From positions 1-7,284 of the forward strand of contig CBDULQ010000192.1 of the NCBI GenBank assembly GCA_965368115.1: a stretch of 7,284 bases of DNA, given 5' to 3'. The position numbers were made by a program, and so were the translations under genes. Under the pieces are notes generated by a model. It was not told where the DNA came from and did no database searches. It worked only from the letters and a program-made list of their open reading frames with translations. Positions 5,557 to 7,284 of this stretch are shown here, piece by piece. Every line of letters begins with the position of its first letter. Position 1 is the first letter of the stretch. Origin of the DNA: CBDULQ01 sp965368115 (GTDB lineage: Bacteria > Pseudomonadota > Gammaproteobacteria > SZUA-229).

Positions 5557-6300
5557 ATGACCGATACTGATTTTGTACTGGCGGTCGAGGACCTGACCGT
5601 ATCATTCGACGGCTTCAAGGCAGTGGACGGACTGAACTTCTACGTGGACAAGAACGAAATCCGCGTGGTCATCGGTCCCAACGGTGCGGGCAAAACCACG
5701 GTGCTGGATCTGATTTGCGGCAAGACCAAAGCCACTACCGGCAGCATCAAGTTCAAGAACCAGGAACTCACCAGCATGAAGGAACATGAAATCGTGCGCG
5801 CCGGCGTCGGCCGTAAATTTCAGAATCCGACCATTTATGAAAACCTGACTGTGTACGAAAACCTGGAAGTCTCGTTTCCACGTGGTCGGAACGTGTTTGG
5901 AGCACTGTTCTTCAAGGCTACCGATGATGTCAGGGATCGCATTCGCGACGTCGCCGAACAGGTCCTGCTGGGTGACAAACTGGATACCGTGGCCGGTCTG
6001 CTCAGCCACGGCCAGAAACAATGGCTGGAGATCGGTATGCTGCTGATCCAGGAGCCTGAGCTACTGATGCTGGACGAGCCTGTGGCGGGCATGAGTGCCA
6101 GTGAACGGGAGCAGACCGGCGAACTGTTGAACAGGATTTACGAAAATCGTTCGGTGGTGGTGATCGAGCATGACATGGAGTTCGTCAAGAGCATCGCGCA
6201 TCGGGTGACTGTGCTGCATCAGGGCAAGATTCTCAAGGAAGGCTCGATGGACGTAGTGCAGAACGATCCCAAAGTCATCGAAGTTTATCTGGGTCATTGA
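5557..6300 (+). CDS. urtD: Urea/amide ABC transporter ATP-binding protein UrtD
   Basis: Encodes a 247-residue cytoplasmic ATPase subunit of LivG/UrtD type that powers uptake as a pair with UrtE. Walker A GPNGAGKTT is at 40-48, the Q-loop glutamine at 89, Walker B LLMLDEP with the catalytic Glu174 at 169-175, and the switch histidine at 205 (VIEHD). The signature is LSHGQKQWLEIG (149-160) rather than LSGGQ; this His-Gly-Gln form followed by KQWLEIGM is diagnostic of UrtD among LivG relatives. An AGGAG ribosome site lies 7 nt before the ATG. It lies 15 bp before urtE. All nucleotide-binding motifs are intact, so it should be active. Confidence 0.95.
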   Translation: MTDTDFVLAVEDLTVSFDGFKAVDGLNFYVDKNEIRVVIGPNGAGKTTVLDLICGKTKATTGSIKFKNQELTSMKEHEIVRAGVGRKFQNPTIYENLTVYENLEVSFPRGRNVFGALFFKATDDVRDRIRDVAEQVLLGDKLDTVAGLLSHGQKQWLEIGMLLIQEPELLMLDEPVAGMSASEREQTGELLNRIYENRSVVVIEHDMEFVKSIAHRVTVLHQGKILKEGSMDVVQNDPKVIEVYLGH

Positions 6301-6315
6301 GCGGAGTGTATAGCC

Positions 6316-7005
6316 ATGTTGTCAGTTGAAAATTTACAGGTCAATTACGGGCAAAGTAACATCATTCCGAATTTGTCCTTCGAAGCGAAAGAAAATGAGA
6401 CCCTGGCCATCATGGGACGGAACGGTATGGGCAAGACTACACTGTTCAAGTCTCTGATTGGCGCCATCCCGTCCCTGGGCGGTGAAGTTAAAATCGGTGA
6501 TAACAGTCTTTCCGGTAAACAGAGTTTCGAGCGGGTGGCCAGCGGTATCGCCTATGTGCCACAGGGGCGGATGATTTTCCCGTCGTTGTCGGTGAAAGAA
6601 AATATCGAAACCGGACTTGAAGTGACGAAGTCGAAAAAAATTCCGGCGGAAATTTTTGATCTGTTTCCGGTGTTGCACGACATGCGCAATCGCAAGGGCG
6701 GTAACCTGTCCGGTGGTCAGCAGCAACAGCTGGCGATTGCCCGCGCCCTGGTGTCTAATCCCAAGGTGCTGTTGCTGGACGAGCCTACCGAAGGTATCCA
6801 GCCGTCCATCATCAAGGATATCGCACGGGTATTGAATGAAATTTCCGAGATGCGCGATATCACCATCATTGTCTCGGAACAGGTGCTGAGTTTTACCCTG
6901 GATATTGCCGATCGCCTGCTGGTGATTGAAAAGGGCAAGTTTGTGCATGAAGATCTGCGTGAAAACGTGGATGCGGCAAAGATCAGCAGTTATCTATCGG
7001 TGTAG
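6316..7005 (+). CDS. urtE: Urea/amide ABC transporter ATP-binding protein UrtE
   Basis: Encodes a 229-residue cytoplasmic ATPase of LivF/UrtE type, the second nucleotide-binding subunit of the importer. Walker A GRNGMGKTT is at 34-42, the Q-loop glutamine at 83 (YVPQGRMIFP, typical of UrtE), the signature LSGGQQQQLAIARAL at 131-145 and Walker B VLLLDEP at 151-157. At the H-loop the sequence is IIVSEQ, with Gln189 where most ABC ATPases have the switch histidine. LivF-type subunits commonly carry Gln here, so the two ATPases of the pair are not equivalent. A GGAG lies 9 nt before the ATG. It is the last gene of the operon; a stem-loop begins 10 nt after its TAG. Confidence 0.95.
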   Translation: MLSVENLQVNYGQSNIIPNLSFEAKENETLAIMGRNGMGKTTLFKSLIGAIPSLGGEVKIGDNSLSGKQSFERVASGIAYVPQGRMIFPSLSVKENIETGLEVTKSKKIPAEIFDLFPVLHDMRNRKGGNLSGGQQQQLAIARALVSNPKVLLLDEPTEGIQPSIIKDIARVLNEISEMRDITIIVSEQVLSFTLDIADRLLVIEKGKFVHEDLRENVDAAKISSYLSV

Positions 7006-7014
7006 TTCTCCGCT

Positions 7015-7043
7015 GGTAATCTCCGTGTTGAGCGGAGATTACC
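7015..7043 (+). terminator. Stem-loop terminator after urtE
   Basis: GGTAATCTCCG (7015-7025) and CGGAGATTACC (7033-7043) form a perfect 11-bp stem with a 7-nt loop just after the urtE stop. The downstream tract is only moderately T-rich (CTGTTCCTTC), with ATTTTTC about 20 nt later, so efficiency is uncertain. It lies in the 68-bp gap between convergent genes and could limit readthrough from both sides. TCTCCGCT (7007-7014) can pair instead with AGCGGAGA (7031-7038), a competing 8-bp fold. Confidence 0.7.
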
Positions 7044-7073
7044 CTGTTCCTTCATTGAGTTATTTTTCAGTCT

Positions 7074-7284
7074 TCAGTTATCGATATTCAGCTTGGCGAT
7101 GCGATAGCGCAGCTGACGCACGGTGAAACCCAGCATCTGCGCTGCCAGCGTTTTATTGCCACCGGCCTGTTGCAGGGCATTGATGATGGTATCCACCTGG
7201 TTGTCTTCCACGCGCATGTAGGGGCGGTAGGTGTTGTTCCGGTCTGTATTCATGCTGTTCCGATGCGCCTGTTCTCCATCTAAA
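7074..7284 (-). CDS. Sigma-54-dependent transcriptional activator, C-terminal Fis-type HTH (partial)
   Basis: Only the last 69 codons are in the window; the stop TGA is at 7076-7074 and the 5' part lies beyond 7284. The visible end has a polar linker (about residues 1-25 of the fragment). It is followed by a Fis-like helix-turn-helix: IINALQQAGGNKTLAAQMLG (33-52), then FTVRQLRYRIAKLNIDN, where the recognition helix would be RQLRYRIAKL. This is the standard C-terminus of NtrC/NifA-class enhancer-binding proteins, which bind upstream sites and remodel sigma-54 polymerase. The AAA+ and sensory domains are not visible, so the type (NtrC, NifA, PilR or amide-specific) cannot be named. Given two sigma-54 promoters in the same window it is a natural candidate regulator, but linkage is only suggestive. 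It converges on urtE with a 68-bp gap. Confidence 0.82.
   Translation of the reverse strand, partial: LDGEQAHRNSMNTDRNNTYRPYMRVEDNQVDTIINALQQAGGNKTLAAQMLGFTVRQLRYRIAKLNIDN

Overview
The window looks like a nitrogen-scavenging locus from a mid-GC proteobacterium, most likely gammaproteobacterial. The reasons are the roughly 50% GC by eye, the proteobacterial gene types, and two sigma-54 promoters facing apart. I cannot name a genus. It holds two divergent operons and the end of a third, convergent gene. No RNA genes, CRISPR arrays or intact insertion sequences were seen.

Left arm (minus strand, 1617 down to 1): fmdA encodes a formamidase of the FmdA/AmdA family. It is followed by fmdB, a small zinc-ribbon protein with a Cys/His-rich tail that runs off the left edge. 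A strong GC-rich hairpin with a UNCG-type tetraloop separates the two genes.

Centre (1618-2127): a 510-bp non-coding divergent control region. Each side carries a sigma-54 (-24/-12) promoter with exact GG-N10-GC spacing. Between them lies an unusual 85-bp cluster (1805-1889) with four copies of the 7-mer TGTCAGC, two on each strand. They form two perfect inverted repeats of 13 and 12 bp, each with a 7-bp spacer. I read it as a likely shared enhancer for a sigma-54 activator, but a relic transposon end is a serious alternative. Both predicted 5' leaders contain further dyads near the expected transcription starts.

Right arm (plus strand, 2128-7005): urtA-urtB-urtC-urtD-urtE encode a complete urea/short-chain-amide ABC importer: periplasmic binding protein, two permeases and two ATPases. 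A hairpin after urtA probably helps give more binding protein than permease. A terminator-like stem-loop follows urtE.

Right edge (minus strand, 7284-7074): the last 69 codons of a protein ending in a Fis-type helix-turn-helix, typical of sigma-54-dependent activators. It converges on urtE and is a candidate local regulator.

Working model (inference): under nitrogen limitation, or with an amide inducer, a sigma-54 activator turns on both operons. The importer brings in formamide, other short amides or urea, and FmdA hydrolyses formamide to formate and ammonia. No urease, urea carboxylase or outer-membrane amide porin gene lies in the window, so an amide may be the real substrate of the transporter.
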